A stretch of DNA of 22,511 nucleotides from positions 1-22,511 of the forward strand of contig JACRCA010000372.1 of NCBI GenBank assembly GCA_016234425.1. The letters run 5' to 3'. The position numbers and the translations under genes are program-made. Below are positions 22,373-22,511 of this stretch, one piece after another. This DNA is from Deltaproteobacteria bacterium (GTDB lineage: Bacteria; Desulfobacterota; SM23-61). The notes beneath the pieces are model-generated. The model made no database searches. It was given only the letters and a program-made list of their open reading frames with translations, and was not told the DNA's origin. Numbering within the stretch: position 1 is the first letter of the stretch; every line of letters begins with the position of its first letter.

Positions 22373-22511
22373 CCTTCTCCGCTTTATTTGGGTGATTATT
22401 TCTGCGAGGCTTAATATGTGACTATTAAGGGGTAATGAAGATGAATGTGATACAGTGAATTCTTGAAGATGATCGTAGAAATTGTCGATGTTAGAGGTCA
22501 GAAAAATGGCT

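Overview
The window looks like a chromosomal segment of an anaerobic, moderately GC-rich Gram-negative bacterium, most likely Desulfobacterota (the former Deltaproteobacteria, perhaps a syntroph-like or metagenome lineage). This is inferred from gene order and protein style: a TRAP carboxylate transporter, a biotin-dependent acyl-CoA carboxylase/decarboxylase subunit, an ADP-forming acyl-CoA synthetase alpha subunit, a yceD-rpmF-plsX-fabH fatty-acid cluster and an nrdR-rib-nusB cluster. No rRNA, tRNA, insertion sequence, prophage or CRISPR array was seen. No gene-free stretch exceeds about 270 bases.

Layout. (1) 1-2367 (+): the end of a TRAP operon, with a partial DctP, then DctQ and DctM, and a hairpin between P and Q. 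(2) 2452-4008 (-): a lone carboxyltransferase gene (mmdA/pccB type). Its 5' region shares a 268-bp divergent intergenic region with the next operon; promoter-like sites point both ways. (3) 4277-11850 (+): yceD, rpmF, plsX, fabH, an acyl-CoA dehydrogenase, fabG, acpP, fabF, rpiB and a dCMP deaminase. fabD, which usually sits between fabH and fabG, is absent, and the acyl-CoA dehydrogenase is in its place. (4) 11762-13282 (-): an ADP-forming acyl-CoA synthetase alpha subunit whose 3' end overlaps the deaminase gene by 89 bp. (5) 13452-19063 (+): nrdR, ribD, ribE, ribBA, ribH, nusB and a metallophosphoesterase. (6) 19034-22511 (-): a DUF362/ferredoxin protein, an orphan type II pseudopilin with a near-consensus sigma-54 promoter, and a GatA-like amidase whose real 5' end is unclear.

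Gene cooperation. PlsX, FabH, FabG, ACP and FabF form the core of type II fatty-acid and phospholipid precursor synthesis, linked to ribosome assembly through L32. RibD, RibE, RibBA and RibH make the whole riboflavin pathway apart from the phosphatase step; NrdR and NusB are the usual companions.

Most unusual signals. Four spacers inside these operons (fabH/acd, nrdR/ribD, ribBA/ribH, ribH/nusB) carry the same architecture: tandem copies of a short word, an AT-rich middle, then the reverse complement of the word. Each spacer uses a different word. Other points of note are the acyl-CoA dehydrogenase in the fabD slot, the sigma-54 promoter that fixes a TTG start for the pseudopilin, a His-to-Gln change at a metal-ligand position of RibBA, and the long convergent overlap at 11762-11850.
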